Shown: one piece after another, positions 62,483-64,000 of the stretch | Numbering within the stretch: the first letter of the stretch is position 1 | Layout of the letters: each line of letters starts with the position of its first letter | From: Clavaria fumosa | Taxonomy: Eukaryota; Basidiomycota; Agaricomycetes; Agaricales; Clavariaceae | Direction: 5' to 3' | Assembly: GCA_951802425.1 (NCBI GenBank) | Contig: OX637798.1 | Location: 1,984,001-2,048,000 of the forward strand | DNA length: 64,000 bases | The notes under the pieces: generated by a model | What the model was told of the DNA's origin: nothing | Databases searched by the model: none | Seen by the model: only the letters and a program-made list of their open reading frames with translations | Made by a program: the position numbers and the translations under genes

Positions 62483-64000
62483 AATGAAGCGTTTATACAA
62501 GACCTGTTTTCTTTTGTTGCCCGGATTAGATGTACCAGCAGACCGGGCTAAGAGAAACTGCGAAGAGGAAGCTAGACCTTGAGTAGCGTTGAAGGGGTTA
62601 AGGTCTTTGTCTGGGAGCGATGAGCCAGATAGTCATGAGAGGTGAGATGCAATAAAATAATTGTGTCCGCGGTGGGATGGCGATGCAGGGATGGGTGATC
62701 CTTGGGTCCATCACCGGGTCCCAAGGGATGAGATGTTGACCAGACAGGGTTGCCGTACATTGACAACTCAGCAGCTAATTCCCATTTCGGGACAACAAGT
62801 GATCGAACAGCCTCACGTGTTCAAAAGAAATTTTATATAAAAAAAAATCTTTTTTTCCTCTCTCTCAAAAAAAAAAGAGTACCTGAATTTGATATATTCA
62901 AGCGCTCGTCAACAAATGCTATTGACTGTTTGTAAATCAAATATCTGTCGTTCGTGTCGTGGGGGTGTCGTCGGCGGCCAGACATTGTTAGGTGGATATC
63001 AAAGTCGGGCCGTAACTCATCATACCAACTCTCCGGGGTGCTTGGCAGGGAAAGTATCGGACCCTTCATTGCTGTCGCGGCCCCGCTCATAGCCGTTGTG
63101 TGGAGTTTGCGAGTAATTGAACATAATCATATCTGAAGTCCCTCAACGGAAGAAAGAAAGAAAAAGGCAGGATATCGCCGCGGTTTCGTTACTTGGAGCT
63201 CGCATGAGTTTCAGCCTCGCACGAAAGGATACCAACCGAAGCGCTGCTTCCCACCACGGCTGGGGCGGGATCAAAGCGCAATCACTGTGGCAAAATTCGC
63301 CATCATTCATCAACGATCATATCCGCCACCCCGTTTTGGTGTCGTCGCAGATCTGGTAACGTTTGCTTCCGACGACTGTACCTTTATGAGCGTCGTGAGA
63401 CGGGCCCGAGCAAGGGCAGCCTGAGATGAATAACACCAACGAAAAAATAGGGAGAAGAAAATGTAAATTTAAAAAAAATTCAAGTTTATGCTACAGTGTA
63501 GTAAATCGCTGTCGTTAACAGTGCATCGCCCTCGACCGGGCTCGCCGTCCCGATGCACTGCACTCTTGTCGCCTAGGTTGAGGAGAGCAACGCCAACGCA
63601 ACATGTCGACATGCCCATACGAACCTCCTGGCATTTCGGGAAGTGTCAAAGACTTCTCATTCACGTGTGTCGGCTTCGTTGGTGGCCGACACGTGGTACG
63701 GGAAATGGGCCGGAAGTGGCCGGCCGATCTTGATCACTTTGCAGTGACATGACCATGCACAGGGAGGGAAAAAAAAGAAAGAAAAAGAAAGAAAAAAAAA
63801 GAAAAAAAGCAACCGATTTATTTTTCCATCTCGTATCCACAGCTGCGCAAGGCAGTGTGGAGGCGAGACATGTAATGAATTCTGTGCACCGAAAACCATG
63901 ACCCAGGCACCGAGCAAAAGATCAGCACGTGTGCTCATGGCGTCTCTGTCTGTTACCACGGAGACATAAGAGCGACAATCACCAGCCTGTGCATCCTAAA
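62483..64000. other. Upstream region of the membrane-protein gene, no gene recognised
   Basis: Contains A/T homopolymers at 62836-62876 and a (GAAA)n-like tract at 63767-63808. ORFs here, including 62833-63090 on the minus strand (SWYDELRPDFDIHLTMSGRR), show no known domain. That ORF could be a small exon but has no supporting partner. Confidence 0.45.

Overview
The window looks like a transposon-rich stretch of a filamentous basidiomycete genome, most likely an Agaricomycete. Evidence: introns of about 40-70 bp with GT/AG ends, a STAND/NLR gene with a long TPR array, a Plavaka-type DNA transposon with a partner gene resembling the Agaricomycete DUF6698 family, and Ty1/copia, Ty3/gypsy, Tad-like LINE, Helitron, hAT and pogo remnants. 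There is nothing bacterial or viral here. No rRNA, convincing tRNA or CRISPR was seen.

Layout. 1-4880: decayed Helitron on the minus strand (Rep plus PIF1 helicase). 5500-7536: a LINE reverse-transcriptase fragment fused to the 3' end of a gypsy element. 7583-13021: a second gypsy element on the minus strand, internally deleted, with a 629-bp hAT-like MITE inside it. 13022-23849: NLR copy A, cut at its TPR end by the gypsy LTR and split in its first exon by a 7.2-kb Plavaka element (16481-23710). 23923-29069: a LINE of near full length with precise 16-bp target duplications, lacking its RT core and carrying a 293-bp hAT-like MITE. 29101-30714: a pogo-type element holding a 930-bp foldback element with 264-bp arms. 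30729-37479: a LINE tail fragment, then the 3' part of an Nhx1-like Na+/H+ exchanger gene split by Copia-1 (31819-36938). 37863-39640: unrecognised gene X, copy A, broken. 39649-39673: a run of 25 G near the end of a duplicated block. 39690-41499: a PPR-like gene, broken. 43055-49784: NLR copy B, long and open, with 34 TPR units. 49865-50170: LINE tail pieces. 50174-55734: exchanger copy B split by Copia-2 (50636-55341), which has identical LTRs and an intact 1386-codon ORF. 56117-58221: gene X copy B. 59261-62482: a single-pass membrane protein gene with a signal peptide. 62483-64000: no gene recognised.

The main structure is a direct segmental duplication: NLR (minus), LINE scraps, exchanger 3' part (plus), gene X (minus) occurs at about 13-39.7 kb and again at 43-57.9 kb in the same order. 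Each copy then received its own transposons, so the paralogue gives the empty site for nearly every insertion. The best-preserved non-transposon genes are NLR copy B and the membrane-protein gene. Exchanger and gene X are damaged in both copies.

The strongest observations are these. Copia-1 is young by its LTRs, yet its polyprotein frame is broken only by five TGA codons, all where arginine fits. The same CGA-to-TGA pattern is seen in several other elements and in exchanger copy A, while exchanger copy B keeps CGA. Two hAT-like MITEs are built almost wholly from one short motif and its complement. Finally, the two NLR paralogues have TPR arrays of very different length made of near-identical 126-bp units.
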